Part shown: positions 1 through 9,576 of the stretch, one piece after another
Numbering within the stretch: position 1 is the stretch's first letter
How the letters are laid out: every line of letters begins with the position of its first letter
NCBI GenBank assembly: GCA_900078375.1
Contig: FLQS01000016.1
Coordinates: 1-64,000, forward strand
DNA length: 64,000 nucleotides
Reading direction: 5' to 3'
Source of the DNA: an uncultured Mycobacterium sp.
GTDB taxonomy: Bacteria; Actinomycetota; Actinomycetes; Mycobacteriales; Mycobacteriaceae
Program-made: the position numbers and the translations under genes
The notes under the pieces: model-generated
Told to the model about the DNA's origin: nothing
Database searches by the model: none
What the model saw: the letters and a program-made list of their open reading frames with translations, nothing else

Positions 1-81
1 CGCCTTGTCCGCACCGTCTTCCAGACCATGCGCGCCGACCACCAAAACCGCCTACAGCCTTGCCAACCGGCAGCGGCTTGA
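1..81 (+). CDS. possible 3' end of an upstream gene (partial)
   Basis: Frame 1 is open from the window edge to a TGA at 79-81 and would give 26 C-terminal residues ending in QPAAA. It lies just before the ribosome binding site of the ClC gene. Nothing in it is diagnostic, and in such GC-rich DNA an open frame this short can occur by chance. Confidence 0.2.
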   Translation, partial: RLVRTVFQTMRADHQNRLQPCQPAAA

Positions 82-95
82 CATAGGAGAAACAC

Positions 96-1541
96 ATGGC
101 CCAGGCGCCGCTCGGCAGCAAGGCAGGCGGACGGCTTGGCGAATTCCTCCGGGGTTCCCCCTACCTGCGGAAGTGGTTGATTCTCGGGGTGGCGATCGGC
201 ATCATCGCCGGCCTCGGTGCCGTCGTCTTCTACCTGGCCCTGGACTACACCGGCCAGTTCCTGCTCGGATACCTCGGCGGCTATCGCGCGCCAGAGGCGT
301 ATGCCGACGGTGGCGGCACCGGATCGGCCGGTTTCGTCCGCCCGTGGGCCATCCCGCTGATCGTGTTCGGCGGCGCACTGGCGTCGGCCATCCTGGTGGC
401 CAAGTTGGCACCAGAGGCCGAGGGTCACGGCACCGACAGCGCGATCGAAGCCGTCCACACCGATCCCCGCTCGATCCGCGTCCGCGCGGTGCTGGTGAAG
501 CTGGTCTCCAGCGCGCTGACCATCGGCTCCGGCGGCTCCGCCGGTCGCGAGGGACCCACGGCCCAGATCTCGGCGGGATTCGGGTCACTGCTGACGCGGA
601 TGTTCGACCTGTCCGACGCCGACGGCCGAGTCGCGGTCTCGCTGGGTATCGGGTCGGGTATCGGCGCGATCTTCGGGGCACCACTGGGCGGCGCGGTGCT
701 GGCCGCATCGATCGTCTACCGCGAGGATTTCGACTACAAGGCGCTGATCCCTGGTTTCGTCACCTCCGGAACCGCCTACGCCATCTACGGCTCGATCCTC
801 GGTTTCGAGCCGATGTTCGGATTCGTGCAGCACGACTACGTCTTCGATCCCGCCCAGCTGGGCTGGTTCGCCGTAATCGGAATCGCCTCGGCGGCAATCG
901 GATACCTCTACGCACGCGTGTTCTACGGCACTGTCGCGCTGACCCACCGGCTGCCCGGCAACAAGATCATCAAGCCCGCGATCGGCGGCCTGCTGGTCGG
1001 CCTGCTGGCCCTGGCCATCCCCCAGATCCTGTCCAGCGGCTACGGCTGGGTGCAGATCGCGACGACGAAGGAAGGGCTGCTGTCGATCCCGCTCTGGATC
1101 GTGCTGGTGCTCCCGATCGCCAAGATCATTGCGACATCACTGTCCATCGGAAGTGGCGGCTCCGGAGGCATTTTCGGCCCCGGCATCGTGATCGGCGCCT
1201 TCGTGGGCGCAGCGCTGTGGCGACTGGCCGATCTGGCGGGGATGCCGGCAGTGCCCGCGGGGCCGGCAGTTTTCGTCATCGCCGGGATGATGGCCTGCTT
1301 CGGCAGCGTGGCACACGCACCGCTGGCCGTGATGCTCATGGTCGCCGAGATGACGGGATCGTTCTCGGTGGTCCCCGGCGCGATGATCGCCGTTGGCGTC
1401 GCGTACCTGATCATCATCCGTACCCCGGTCTCGATCTATCAGGCTCAGCGGCTCAACCGCGAAACCGCGGCGGCCGAACGGGTCGCCGTCCCGGCACCGG
1501 AAATCATGGCCGCCGCTGAGGATGACGAGCCGGACAAGTAA
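96..1541 (+). CDS. ClC-family chloride channel or H+/Cl- antiporter
   Basis: This 481-residue polytopic inner-membrane protein belongs to the ClC family, which moves chloride across the membrane. The sequence shows GREGP around residues 151-154, with the gating glutamate at about E152, and a GGIFGP segment matching the GxFxP chloride-site motif. The first family motif is GHGTD instead of GSGIP, so ion selectivity cannot be assumed. There is no C-terminal CBS pair. The ATG at 96 follows AGGAGA. The gene order here matches the M. tuberculosis Rv0142-Rv0143c neighbourhood, where Rv0143c is the ClC protein. Family assignment is firm; channel versus antiporter is open. Confidence 0.93.
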   Translation: MAQAPLGSKAGGRLGEFLRGSPYLRKWLILGVAIGIIAGLGAVVFYLALDYTGQFLLGYLGGYRAPEAYADGGGTGSAGFVRPWAIPLIVFGGALASAILVAKLAPEAEGHGTDSAIEAVHTDPRSIRVRAVLVKLVSSALTIGSGGSAGREGPTAQISAGFGSLLTRMFDLSDADGRVAVSLGIGSGIGAIFGAPLGGAVLAASIVYREDFDYKALIPGFVTSGTAYAIYGSILGFEPMFGFVQHDYVFDPAQLGWFAVIGIASAAIGYLYARVFYGTVALTHRLPGNKIIKPAIGGLLVGLLALAIPQILSSGYGWVQIATTKEGLLSIPLWIVLVLPIAKIIATSLSIGSGGSGGIFGPGIVIGAFVGAALWRLADLAGMPAVPAGPAVFVIAGMMACFGSVAHAPLAVMLMVAEMTGSFSVVPGAMIAVGVAYLIIIRTPVSIYQAQRLNRETAAAERVAVPAPEIMAAAEDDEPDK

Positions 1542-1654
1542 CCGCACCAGGTCACCGTCTCAATACGATTCGGCAAAGGATCGTGCGTTCCAGGCTTTCC
1601 CCGTGCGATCCTTCAGCCACACATGCCCGATTCAACGGCGAAAGGGTTACACCA

Positions 1655-2416
1655 GTGACTGCTCCCACGATGGCGCACCGACTCGCCGCAGAATTCGTCG
1701 GCACGTTCCTACTGGTTCTCGGCGGTTGCGGCGCAGCGGTTTTCGCGGCCAACCCGGCCGGGGACGGTTCGGTGGGGATCGGATTCCTCGGGGTGGCACT
1801 GGCTTTCGGCCTCACCGTGCTGACCGGCGTGTATGCCTTCGGCACCATCTCGGGTGGACACTTCAACCCGGCCGTGACGCTGGGCGCCGCGCTGGCCAAA
1901 CGTGTGGAATGGAAGGCGCTGCCGGCGTACTGGGTCATCCAGGTGATCGGCGGCCTGGCCGCCGGTGCCGTGATCTATTGGGTCGCCAAGGGTCGAGCTG
2001 ATTTCACGCCGACGGGCCACATGGCTGCCAACGGTTTCGGTGAGCACTCCCCGTTCAACTACTCGCTGGCCGCTGTGGTGATCGCCGAGGTGCTGCTGAC
2101 CTTCTTGTTCCTGCTCGTCATCCTTGGCGCCACCGATGACCGTGCGCCGAAAGGCTTCGCCGGCTTGGCGATTGGTTTGATGCTGACGCTGATCCACCTG
2201 ATCTCGATCCCGATCTCGAACACGTCGGTCAACCCGGCACGCTCGACGGGTGTCGCGTTCTTCAACGGTGACGGGGCTCCGGCGCAGCTGTGGGTGTTCT
2301 GGGTGGCCCCACTCGTCGGCGCGGCGATCGCCGGCGTCGTCTATCCGCTGCTGTTCGGCCGCAACGAGGAACTGGCCGACCGGCCGGTTCGCGACGACGC
2401 CCTCGAGTCCGCCTAG
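1655..2416 (+). CDS. aqpZ: aquaporin (MIP family, AqpZ-like)
   Basis: This is a six-helix water channel of the MIP family, about 253 residues. Both half-helix signatures are present: NPA near residue 71 (HFNPAVT) and NPA near 192 (NPARST). The arginine after the second NPA is the usual selectivity-filter residue. The N terminus [11 protein letters not shown] is typical of AqpZ. I chose the GTG at 1655 because AAAGGG lies nine bases upstream; the ATG at 1670 is an alternative, and an open frame reaches back to 1583. The gene converges on dps with an 8-base gap. Water is the likely substrate, but glycerol cannot be excluded. Confidence 0.9.
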   Translation: MTAPTMAHRLAAEFVGTFLLVLGGCGAAVFAANPAGDGSVGIGFLGVALAFGLTVLTGVYAFGTISGGHFNPAVTLGAALAKRVEWKALPAYWVIQVIGGLAAGAVIYWVAKGRADFTPTGHMAANGFGEHSPFNYSLAAVVIAEVLLTFLFLLVILGATDDRAPKGFAGLAIGLMLTLIHLISIPISNTSVNPARSTGVAFFNGDGAPAQLWVFWVAPLVGAAIAGVVYPLLFGRNEELADRPVRDDALESA

Positions 2417-2424
2417 CGGGACCC

Positions 2425-2967
2425 TCAGCGAGCAGCGTGAGCGGCACCCTTCTCTGTCGATTTACGCGCGTGTGTCAATGCGCCACCGGCACTTTCGAGA
2501 TGGGCCCGCACGAACCACTGGAACTTCTCCAGTGCTGCGGCGTGACCGATGAGGATGTCCTGCGTCACCGGATCCAGGTCATCGGTAGCGTCGATCGCCT
2601 TGCGGAGATCTTCGATGACACCGTCGTAGACCAAGTCCAGTGCCGCGAGATGTGCCGGCACGGTGTCACGACCGACCGAGTAGTCATCCCACGTGCGGTC
2701 TTTGAGGATGGCGCCCGGCGTGCCCTGCGGTGAGTGTCCGAGGGTGGCGATCCGCTCGGCGACCTCGTCGGCATACCCACGGACGAGCTCGACCTGAGGA
2801 TCGATCATCTCGTGCACGCCGATAAAGCTGGGGCCCACGACATTCCAGTGCACATGCTTGAGGGTCAGGTGCAGGTCGTTGTACGTGCTCAGCTGCTTCT
2901 GCAACAGATCGGCGACCTTGCGGCCCTTCGCGTCCGACAATCCGGGGACGGTGAATTTCGAACCCAT
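2425..2967 (-). CDS. dps: Dps-family ferritin-like DNA-protecting protein
   Basis: The 180-residue protein is a mini-ferritin that oxidises and stores iron and, in the mycobacterial type, binds DNA through a basic tail. The segment LTLKHVHWNVVGP carries the ferroxidase histidine, and the later HEMIDPQVELVRGYADEVAER stretch holds the acidic ligands. The C terminus is rich in Lys, Arg and His. From memory it is very close to M. smegmatis Dps1, including the N-terminal GLSD motif. The ATG follows AAGGAG at good spacing. M. tuberculosis lacks Dps, so this points to an environmental mycobacterium. It is probably induced by starvation or oxidative stress, although no operator was identified. Confidence 0.95.
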   Translation of the reverse strand: MGSKFTVPGLSDAKGRKVADLLQKQLSTYNDLHLTLKHVHWNVVGPSFIGVHEMIDPQVELVRGYADEVAERIATLGHSPQGTPGAILKDRTWDDYSVGRDTVPAHLAALDLVYDGVIEDLRKAIDATDDLDPVTQDILIGHAAALEKFQWFVRAHLESAGGALTHARKSTEKGAAHAAR

Positions 2968-3039
2968 GTAATCGCTCCTTCGTGCTTTCGCTGTAGACAG
3001 CCCGCATACCCGGCCTGCCCCAGAGGTAATCGCCGACCG

Positions 3040-3951
3040 CTACAACGTGCTGATCTGCTGAACCGGGAGCCGGGCGCCGCGGCGCGGTTCGTAGGCCAAT
3101 CCGCTGGCCTCGAGCATCCGGACGACGCGATAGCGGTGTGGCCGCATCGGTTCGAGCAGCTCCACCATCCCGGCGTCGTCGACCGGCCGGCCGATCAGTG
3201 TCCAACCGATCATTTTCGAGATGTGGTAATCGCCGATCGAGAGCGCGTCGGCGTCGCCGAAGGCCCGCTGGGCCACTTCGGCGGCGGTCCACACCCCGAC
3301 ACCCGGAAGCGTGGTGAGGGCGTCCCTCGCTTCGGCCACGGGACGGCCTGACAACCGCTCGAGCGTGGCCGCCCGCTGCGCGCAGCCGATGATTGTGCGG
3401 GCCCGGCCGGGGTCGACGTTGGCGCGATGGAACTCCCAGGACGGGATTCGCCGCCACGCCTCGGCCGAGGGCGGCACACGCATCCGGGTGGGGGCCGGTC
3501 CCGGCGCCGGGGTGCCGAATTTGGTGACCAGCAGCCGCCAGGCGCGAAACGCATCGGCACCCGGCACCCGCTGCTCGATCACCGCGGGGATCAGTGCCTC
3601 CAGCACCCGCGCGGTGCGGCCCAGCCGGAGGTGCGGAACACGTCCGGCCGCGGCCGCCACGACGGGGTGCTGCGGACGGAACTCACTGGCGTCGTCGTCG
3701 AAGCCCAGCAGCGCAGGCAGCGCGTCAACGTACTCCTGCGCGCCGTCGCCCCAGGCTTGGCAGGCGACGGTGTTGGGGGCGGTGCGGTGGATGAGCGCGG
3801 TGACCGGACCACTGGCCTGCAGGCTGGTGCGCCAGATCCGCTGCGCGTCGAGCTGATAGCACGGGTCACCCGGCCCACGCCGCTGCGGCGCCAACGTGAG
3901 CCCCGGGCCGGCCGGGCCGGGAAAGACCAGCGTGCGCTCGACAGGATTCAA
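3040..3951 (-). CDS. HhH-GPD DNA glycosylase (AlkA-like)
   Basis: This 303-residue protein looks like a base-excision repair glycosylase of the HhH-GPD superfamily. The helix-hairpin-helix is LPGVGVWTA, about two thirds along, followed some 20 residues later by SIGDYH, whose aspartate is in the catalytic position. No iron-sulfur cluster cysteines follow it, unlike EndoIII or MutY. It starts two bases after the stop of the DUF427 gene and is probably co-transcribed with it. The pair matches the M. tuberculosis Rv0140/Rv0142 neighbourhood. Alkylated purines are the likely substrate by family resemblance; this is not proven by the sequence. Confidence 0.82.
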   Translation of the reverse strand: MNPVERTLVFPGPAGPGLTLAPQRRGPGDPCYQLDAQRIWRTSLQASGPVTALIHRTAPNTVACQAWGDGAQEYVDALPALLGFDDDASEFRPQHPVVAAAAGRVPHLRLGRTARVLEALIPAVIEQRVPGADAFRAWRLLVTKFGTPAPGPAPTRMRVPPSAEAWRRIPSWEFHRANVDPGRARTIIGCAQRAATLERLSGRPVAEARDALTTLPGVGVWTAAEVAQRAFGDADALSIGDYHISKMIGWTLIGRPVDDAGMVELLEPMRPHRYRVVRMLEASGLAYEPRRGARLPVQQISTL

Positions 3952-3953
3952 CG

Positions 3954-4331
3954 TCAGTCCGGGTCGACGCTGATGTCGGCCTTGTTCGGGTAGAACGCGA
4001 CGTGCCCGGCGATCGCGGCGACCGCCGGATACGGCTCGTCGTAGGTCCAGATCGCGTCGTCGACGGTCGTGCCCGCGGCGGTGACGCTGAAGTAGCCCGC
4101 GTCCCCCTTGTACGGGCAGTACGTGTGCGTGTCGGTGCGGGTCAGCACGGCGGGATCGACGTCACCGATCGGGATGTACTGGACGACAGGATAGGTGGAT
4201 TCGGCCAGGCCGAGTGCGGCGCGGGTGTCGGCGACCAGCTCACCGTTGACCCGGACCTGTACGCGGCCGCTGGTCGGGGTGATCGTGATCGGATGCTCGG
4301 CGGTGGGCTGCTTGATCTCTCGTGTGCTCAT
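3954..4331 (-). CDS. DUF427 domain protein
   Basis: This small soluble protein of about 125 residues contains the DUF427 fold, including the aromatic TYCPYKGDAGYFSV segment and a C-terminal YPAVAAIAGHVAFYP stretch typical of the family. Its biochemical function is unknown. The start is placed at the ATG at 4331, giving MSTREIKQ, because AGGGAGA lies just upstream; the frame stays open to 4367. It is upstream of, and nearly abuts, the glycosylase gene. It matches Rv0140 of M. tuberculosis by position and length. Confidence 0.88.
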   Translation of the reverse strand: MSTREIKQPTAEHPITITPTSGRVQVRVNGELVADTRAALGLAESTYPVVQYIPIGDVDPAVLTRTDTHTYCPYKGDAGYFSVTAAGTTVDDAIWTYDEPYPAVAAIAGHVAFYPNKADISVDPD

Positions 4332-4391
4332 CGGTTCTCCCTGCAATTGGCGTAGTTCCTGCAACACCGCTCCGCACCCATGATTCCCGCG

Positions 4392-5762
4392 CTAGGGCCG
4401 GCGGGCGATGGCGTCCGCGACAACGGCGATCGGTGACGTCGTGGACCGACCGCCGGCCTCGTGCCGGTCAGCCACCTTGTAGGCGGTGTACATCCCGCGC
4501 ACACCGAGCCAACGGAACGGTTCCGGCTCCCAGGTACGGGAGTGGTGATCGACCCAGGGCAGCGCAGTCAACGGCGTGGACCGCTTGAGCACCAGGTCGG
4601 TCAGGGTGCGCCCGGCCAGGTTCGTCGCTGTGACGCCGTGACCGACGTAGCCGCCGGCCTCACCCAGTCCGGTCGCGGGGTCGAGGCTGACGCCGGCCGA
4701 CCAGTCACGTGGCACACCCAGCACACCGCACCAACCGTGCGCGATCGGCACCCCACGAGTCTGCGGCAAAACGGTGTTGAGCACCCGGGTCAGATAGCTG
4801 ATGGTGTCCGCACCGACGGCACCGTCGTGATCGATACGGGAGGCGTAGCGGTACGGCACCGCCCGGCCGCCGATCGCAATGCGATCGTCGGCGGTGCGCT
4901 GTGCGTAGAAGAACCCGTGCGCCAGATCTCCCACGGTTTCGCGGCCGTCCCAGCCGATGCGCGCCCAGATGTCGTCCGGCATCGGTTCGGTGGCGATCAT
5001 CGCGCTGTTCATCGGCAGCCAGCGCCGCCGCAACCCGCGCATCCGCGGCGTGAACCCCTCGGTGGCGCGCAGCACGATCGGTGCCCGCACCGCGCCCATC
5101 GGTGTCTGGGCCCGTCCCGGGCTGATCGCCGTCACCGGGGTCTGCTCGTAGATGGTCACGCCGAGACGTTGGACCACGTCGGCCAGTCCGCGCGCCAGCT
5201 TGGCCGGCTGGATCCGCGCGCAGTGCGGGTTGAACGAGCCGAGCACCAGGCTGTCCACCCGCACCCGGGCCGCAGCTTCGGCGGCGGTCAGCATTTCGAT
5301 GCCGTCGGTGCCCCATTCGCGGTCCTCGTCCGCTTCGGCCCGTAACCGGCGGGCCTGCGCCGCGTTGCGAGCGACCTCGAGGTTGCCGCCCTTGACGATG
5401 TCGGCGTCGATGTTCTCCCTCGCTGCCACCGCGATGACTTCGTCGACGGCCGCGTTGAGGGTCTGCTGCCAGGCCACCACCTGAGCGCGGCCGTACTGTT
5501 TGGCCAGCAGCCCGCGATGGCCGGGGGCCAGCCCGGACAGCCAGCCGCCGTTACGCCCGGAGGCGCCGAACCCGGCAAAACGAGCCTCCAGCACGGTGAT
5601 CCGCAACGACGGGTCGGCCTGCTTGAGGTAGTAGGCGGTCCACAACCCGGTATAGCCGGCACCGACGATGCACACATCGGCGTCGCGATCACCCGGCAGG
5701 GCGGGGCGAGGGTGGGGAAGTTCGGTGAACCAGTGCGAGACGGCGCCGTTGATCGTGGCCAT
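4392..5762 (-). CDS. FAD-dependent amine/amino-acid oxidoreductase (DAO family)
   Basis: This 456-residue protein has an N-terminal Rossmann motif, VGAGYTGLWTAYYL, at about residues 32-45 and the ASGRNGG motif that follows the FAD site in the DAO/PuuB-type family. The C-terminal part has GVTATNLAGR, the usual second FAD contact. It is likely a cytoplasmic flavoprotein that oxidises an amine or amino acid, as gamma-glutamylputrescine oxidases do. No transporter or aminotransferase lies beside it to indicate the substrate. It starts nine bases from the end of the methyltransferase gene and may share its transcript. Confidence 0.85.
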   Translation of the reverse strand: MATINGAVSHWFTELPHPRPALPGDRDADVCIVGAGYTGLWTAYYLKQADPSLRITVLEARFAGFGASGRNGGWLSGLAPGHRGLLAKQYGRAQVVAWQQTLNAAVDEVIAVAARENIDADIVKGGNLEVARNAAQARRLRAEADEDREWGTDGIEMLTAAEAAARVRVDSLVLGSFNPHCARIQPAKLARGLADVVQRLGVTIYEQTPVTAISPGRAQTPMGAVRAPIVLRATEGFTPRMRGLRRRWLPMNSAMIATEPMPDDIWARIGWDGRETVGDLAHGFFYAQRTADDRIAIGGRAVPYRYASRIDHDGAVGADTISYLTRVLNTVLPQTRGVPIAHGWCGVLGVPRDWSAGVSLDPATGLGEAGGYVGHGVTATNLAGRTLTDLVLKRSTPLTALPWVDHHSRTWEPEPFRWLGVRGMYTAYKVADRHEAGGRSTTSPIAVVADAIARRP

Positions 5763-5771
5763 CCCACAAAT

Positions 5772-6587
5772 CTAGAACGCGTAGCGGTGATACTGTGCCA
5801 TCGTCTTCAGCGCGGGCACCCAGGACATCACCCGGGCCATGATCCGGTACTCCCGCGACACGCCGCGAAAGCTCTCCGACTCGAACGGGGACACCCAGGC
5901 CAGTAGACGCACGCCGGGCACCGCAGTGACGATTTCACTCGGGCCGTCGATGCCCCAGTGCAGCGTCGACCCTGACCGTCGGACGACGCTGTTGACCCAC
6001 TGGCTGCGAATGCCGAATCGGTTGAACGCGTCGAATTGCAGCTCGCCGGACGGGAAATGCGCCACGATCCGGCGCAGCAGTGCGATGCCGTCCGATTCGG
6101 TGAGGTACATGGTCAGGCCTTCGCTGAGAGCGAGCACCGGACGGTCGGCGGGAATCTGGTCCAGCCAGCCGGGGTCGGTGACCGAGGCCGCGATCCGGTG
6201 ATAGTGCGGGCGCGCCGGGTAGATCTGTTCCCGCAGTTCCATGATCGACGGGTAGTCGACGTCGTACCACTCGATACCCGGTCCCGGATCGAGCCGATAC
6301 ACCCGGCTATCAAGGCCCGCCCCGAGATGCAGGACGACAGCGCGCTCATGGCAGGCGAGGAACTGCCGCGCCCAGATGTCGAAGTGCAGCGAGCGGGTGG
6401 TGACCGACGGGGACGTGCGGTCGGTGATCGTCGTCTTGGTCCAGTCGTAGTCGATGTGCGCCACCGCATCCCTGGCCCACACATCCCCCAGGATGGGCCG
6501 TTGCCGTTCGGCGTCAAGGGCTTTGGCGTACAACGTCGCCAGCATCGTCTGCGGTGGACCGTTCAGATCGACCTTGATTTTGGACAC
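5772..6587 (-). CDS. SAM-dependent methyltransferase (leucine carboxyl methyltransferase-like family)
   Basis: The 271-residue protein has the signature of the large mycobacterial LCM-like methyltransferase family: VLHLGAGLDSRVYRLD as SAM motif I at about residues 85-100, and WYDVDYP shortly after. The PVLALSEGLTMYL segment is also family-typical. In mycobacteria these enzymes are very numerous and mostly of unknown substrate. Rv0145 of M. tuberculosis is a member at the corresponding position. Substrate and role cannot be read from the sequence. Confidence 0.9.
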   Translation of the reverse strand: MSKIKVDLNGPPQTMLATLYAKALDAERQRPILGDVWARDAVAHIDYDWTKTTITDRTSPSVTTRSLHFDIWARQFLACHERAVVLHLGAGLDSRVYRLDPGPGIEWYDVDYPSIMELREQIYPARPHYHRIAASVTDPGWLDQIPADRPVLALSEGLTMYLTESDGIALLRRIVAHFPSGELQFDAFNRFGIRSQWVNSVVRRSGSTLHWGIDGPSEIVTAVPGVRLLAWVSPFESESFRGVSREYRIMARVMSWVPALKTMAQYHRYAF

Positions 6588-6607
6588 CCATCGAGGCTAG
6601 TCCGATG

Positions 6608-6988
6608 TCAGGCAACGATCAGCTGACCATGCATCGTTGGGTGGTAGGTGCAGTGGTAGGCATAGGTTCCCGGCTGAGTCGGGGCGGTGAATGTGGCGGT
6701 GCCCTTACCGTCGACGTCGACATCGAACACGTTGCCGGAGTCGGCGGTGACGCTGTGTTCGGCACCGTCGGAGTTGGTGACGGTGATCTTGGCACCCGGC
6801 GGCACCGAAGCCGGCGAGGTGAATTTCATGCCGGCGATGCTGATCGTCGGACCAGTAGCGGCGGCCGGGGCGGCCGCGGTCGTCGAGGCGGGTGAGGACG
6901 CCGGGGCTGCCGGCGTCGACGTGGTTCCCGAGGAGCAGGCAGCCAGGAGCGCGAGGCTGGCGAGCAAAGCGAATATTCGTAGCGTCAT
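6608..6988 (-). CDS. cupredoxin-domain lipoprotein
   Basis: About 126 residues. The ATG at 6988 gives a signal peptide ending in LALLAAC, a lipobox, so the protein is probably anchored on the outer face of the membrane. A low-complexity Thr/Ala/Pro linker leads into a plastocyanin-like domain. The domain carries AEHSV (first His) and the C-terminal CTYHPTMHG loop with Cys, His and Met, a complete type 1 copper site. It probably binds copper for electron transfer or metal handling. An open frame extends upstream to 7105 but lacks the signal peptide logic. It lies downstream of the reductase gene on the same strand. Confidence 0.88.
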   Translation of the reverse strand: MTLRIFALLASLALLAACSSGTTSTPAAPASSPASTTAAAPAAATGPTISIAGMKFTSPASVPPGAKITVTNSDGAEHSVTADSGNVFDVDVDGKGTATFTAPTQPGTYAYHCTYHPTMHGQLIVA

Positions 6989-7019
6989 ACGCGGGACACG
7001 TAATCGGCTGGGCGCCGGT

Positions 7020-8039
7020 TCAGTCCGGCTTGGCCACCTTCGCCTGGCGTTTGGCCTCGCGCAGCCCGACCCAGAAGTGCGCGGCCTCCCGAATGGACTC
7101 CTCAACCGGGCGGGGCTGCCAGCCCAGTTCGCGGACGGCTTTGCTGTGGTCCAGCGGGCCTTCGGCCCGCATCAACCGCAGCGAGCCCAGTGACAGCTTC
7201 TCGTCGGTGCCCCGCAGCCGGGCTTTGGCGGTCCCCATCGCGGCCAGCGCGTAGGCGAGCGGCAGCGGAATTGTCTTGGCGGGCGGCGGAACACCGGCCT
7301 CCACGGCGGCAATCCGAGCCACCTCGGCATTGCTGATCATCTTCTCCGAGATCAGATACCGCTCCCCGACCCGGCCTCGCTCGGCGGCCAGGATCATCGC
7401 GCGGGCGGCATCCTCGACGCCGACGGCTTCGAGTTCGATACCGCACATGACGAATGGGAGCTTGCCGAACGCCGCGCCGGCGATGATGGCGCCGTGCGGG
7501 GTGCGGCCCCAGTCACCGGCGCCATAGGTGGTCGACACGCACATCGCGATCGCGGGCAGGTTGTGTTCGCGCGCATAGCGCAACACCAGTTCCTCGGCCT
7601 GGACCCGGGAGCGGACGTAGGGCGTCAAGCCGCGGTCGTTGATGAGGTCGGTTTCGCTGGCCGTCTTGCCGCGGCTGCGGCCGACGGTGACGTAGCTGCT
7701 GGTGAAAATGAACCGGTGCAGGCTGGCATCTTTGGCAATTTCGAGGACGTTGCGGGTGCCGTCGACGTTGGTGTGGAACAGCGGCGCGGGATCGCTGAGC
7801 CAACCGCGGGTGTCGACGACGCAGTAGTAGACGTCGTCGCATCCGGCCATCGCCTCGCGCAGTACCGCGTTGTCCCAGATATCACCGACGAACCGCTGCA
7901 CGTCGAGATCGTCGATCGAGATGGTGGAAGCGTTGGCCCGCACCATGACTCGGACCCGATGCCCGTCGGCGACCAGTTGGCGGGTGACGTGCGAACCGAG
8001 GAAGCCGTTGGCCCCGATGACAAGCTTCGGCGCGCTCAC
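7020..8039 (-). CDS. extended SDR, dihydroflavonol reductase-like NAD(P)-dependent epimerase/reductase
   Basis: About 339 residues, with the extended-SDR nucleotide motif GANGFLGSH at the N terminus and FTSSYVTVG in the serine strand. In the catalytic helix the sequence is YVRSR, where most relatives have YxxxK. The lysine is thus replaced by arginine, which may affect catalysis. I place the start at the GTG at 8039, which overlaps the TGA of the SnoaL-like gene as GTGA; the open frame reaches 8117. The coupling and order match Rv0139/Rv0138 of M. tuberculosis. Substrate unknown. Confidence 0.85.
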   Translation of the reverse strand: MSAPKLVIGANGFLGSHVTRQLVADGHRVRVMVRANASTISIDDLDVQRFVGDIWDNAVLREAMAGCDDVYYCVVDTRGWLSDPAPLFHTNVDGTRNVLEIAKDASLHRFIFTSSYVTVGRSRGKTASETDLINDRGLTPYVRSRVQAEELVLRYAREHNLPAIAMCVSTTYGAGDWGRTPHGAIIAGAAFGKLPFVMCGIELEAVGVEDAARAMILAAERGRVGERYLISEKMISNAEVARIAAVEAGVPPPAKTIPLPLAYALAAMGTAKARLRGTDEKLSLGSLRLMRAEGPLDHSKAVRELGWQPRPVEESIREAAHFWVGLREAKRQAKVAKPD

Positions 8040-8536
8040 TTGAATCCTCCATTGGCACGCATCCAGGCGGCCGCCTCGTCGTCCAGCGTGCCCAGCTTCT
8101 CGGCTTTCTTGCACCACTTCATCCCGGCCTGCAGGAAGCGCAGCGGGTTGTAGATGTCCTCCTGACGAGACCAGAGCCCGTCACCGGCGTAGGTGACGAT
8201 CGAGATGTTGGTGGCGCTGATGATCGTGCCGTCACCGGGATCGCGCATCGGATTGTCCAGCTCGCAGATGACCCGGCCGGTCTCCTCGTCGAATACCGAC
8301 CACAGTGACGGGAACTCGGTCATGTAGCTGCCGGGAAAGCTGCCCATCGTCTTGATGATCCAGGCACGCACCTCATCGCGGCCCTTCATCGTGCCCATCG
8401 CGTGCTCGATGTAGTCGACGTCGGGGGTGTAGTGACTCACCCAGGCGTCCCAGTCCTGGGTGCGAGCGGCGGCGTCGACCGTCGCCTCGAAAGTTGCAAA
8501 AGCTTCGGTCAGTTCCTCACGGGAGAATCGCGCCAC
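8036..8536 (-). CDS. SnoaL-like / NTF2-fold protein
   Basis: This 166-residue protein has the SnoaL-like layout: an N-terminal helix (LTEAFATFEATVDAA), DWDAWVSHYTPDVDYIEHAMG, then GRDEVRAWI and beta strands. Such proteins are small-pocket isomerases, hydratases or binding proteins. Its stop overlaps the GTG start of the SDR gene by four bases, so the two are translationally coupled and likely act on one substrate. It corresponds to Rv0138 by order. No catalytic residue can be named with confidence. Confidence 0.82.
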   Translation of the reverse strand: MARFSREELTEAFATFEATVDAAARTQDWDAWVSHYTPDVDYIEHAMGTMKGRDEVRAWIIKTMGSFPGSYMTEFPSLWSVFDEETGRVICELDNPMRDPGDGTIISATNISIVTYAGDGLWSRQEDIYNPLRFLQAGMKWCKKAEKLGTLDDEAAAWMRANGGFK

Positions 8537-8592
8537 CCCACCAAACTAGAACAAGTTCTAGTACGCATGTCGAGATCCGTCCCGATTGCGGC

Positions 8593-9576
8593 TCAGAGGT
8601 CGGTCTTGCGTCGGTTCCTGCCCTTGACGAGGTACAGCTCGGCGTCGGCCTGCGCGTACAACGCCGCGATATTGGCGGTGTGGCCGGGCTCTGACGCCAT
8701 CCCGATGCTCGTGTCGGGAGTGTGTTGCCCGACGTCGGCGACGAACCGCTCCGCAGATGACGCAGCGCGGTCCGCGTGGTCGGCGATGCACGCGGCGAAC
8801 TCGTCGCCGCCGAGCCTGGCCAGCACAGCGCCACCCGGCACCAGGCCGCGCCATCGGCGCGCATGACCGGCCAAGTGCTCGTCCCCCGCCAGATGTCCGA
8901 GGCTGTCGTTGATCTGTTTGAAGCCGTCGAGGTCCATGACGACCACTGTGATGATCGACTTCGGTGATCGCCGGCGCGCCAGGAGGTCTCGCGTGGCGAT
9001 CTCCCATCCGGCCCGGTTGAGCAGACCGGTCAGCGGGTCGGTGCACGCGCTGGTGACCAGTGCGCGCATCACAAGTCCGAACGATTCCCCCGCCCCGACG
9101 ATCGCGACAACGCAGATCAGGTAGTCGATGTAGAGCTTGGGCAGCGGCGCGACGGCCAGCGCCCCGACCGCGGCCAGGGTGAGGAGGCCGATCAGCACCA
9201 CTGCCCGCCGGGGTGGATGGAACGCCCGCAGGTACATCGCGAGGAACATCGGCGCGATCAGGCAGGCAAACTCGGCGCTCATCACGATGTGAAATGCCAT
9301 CACCAGCGGGGTCGCGAGGATTGCCGCCAGCGTCGCGGGTCCTGGCTTGTCTGGCTTGGCGGCTAGCCAGAGCAGCGCCGCGACACCCAGGCAGATGGCC
9401 AGCACGCCCCCAGTCGGGTTCGCGTACGTCAGGTCCTTGTGGATCGGCCAGATGGTGAACACGACACCGTAGATGTACAGGAAAGTCGTCAGGCCCAGAT
9501 AGATTCGCAGCAAGCGGATCTGCTGGGCGCCGTAGAAGTCGCTGCCGGTGTAGGCGAGCAACTTCACCCGGTACAT
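8593..9576 (-). CDS. membrane-bound diguanylate cyclase (GGDEF)
   Basis: About 327 residues. The N-terminal 155 or so contain around five or six hydrophobic helices resembling an integral-membrane sensor. The GGDEF domain follows, with LLNRAGW, MDLDGFKQIND and an intact LARLGGDEF active site. No RxxD inhibitory site precedes GGDEF, and no EAL domain is attached. It likely makes cyclic di-GMP in response to a membrane signal. The ATG at 9576 follows GAGGCGGG; the frame is open to 9693. No c-di-GMP effector is visible nearby. Confidence 0.88.
   Translation of the reverse strand: MYRVKLLAYTGSDFYGAQQIRLLRIYLGLTTFLYIYGVVFTIWPIHKDLTYANPTGGVLAICLGVAALLWLAAKPDKPGPATLAAILATPLVMAFHIVMSAEFACLIAPMFLAMYLRAFHPPRRAVVLIGLLTLAAVGALAVAPLPKLYIDYLICVVAIVGAGESFGLVMRALVTSACTDPLTGLLNRAGWEIATRDLLARRRSPKSIITVVVMDLDGFKQINDSLGHLAGDEHLAGHARRWRGLVPGGAVLARLGGDEFAACIADHADRAASSAERFVADVGQHTPDTSIGMASEPGHTANIAALYAQADAELYLVKGRNRRKTDL

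Noticed and set aside
5..1519. A 504-codon Arg/Gly-rich frame over the ClC gene
   Set aside because: It is out of frame with the ClC motifs and has no recognisable domain.
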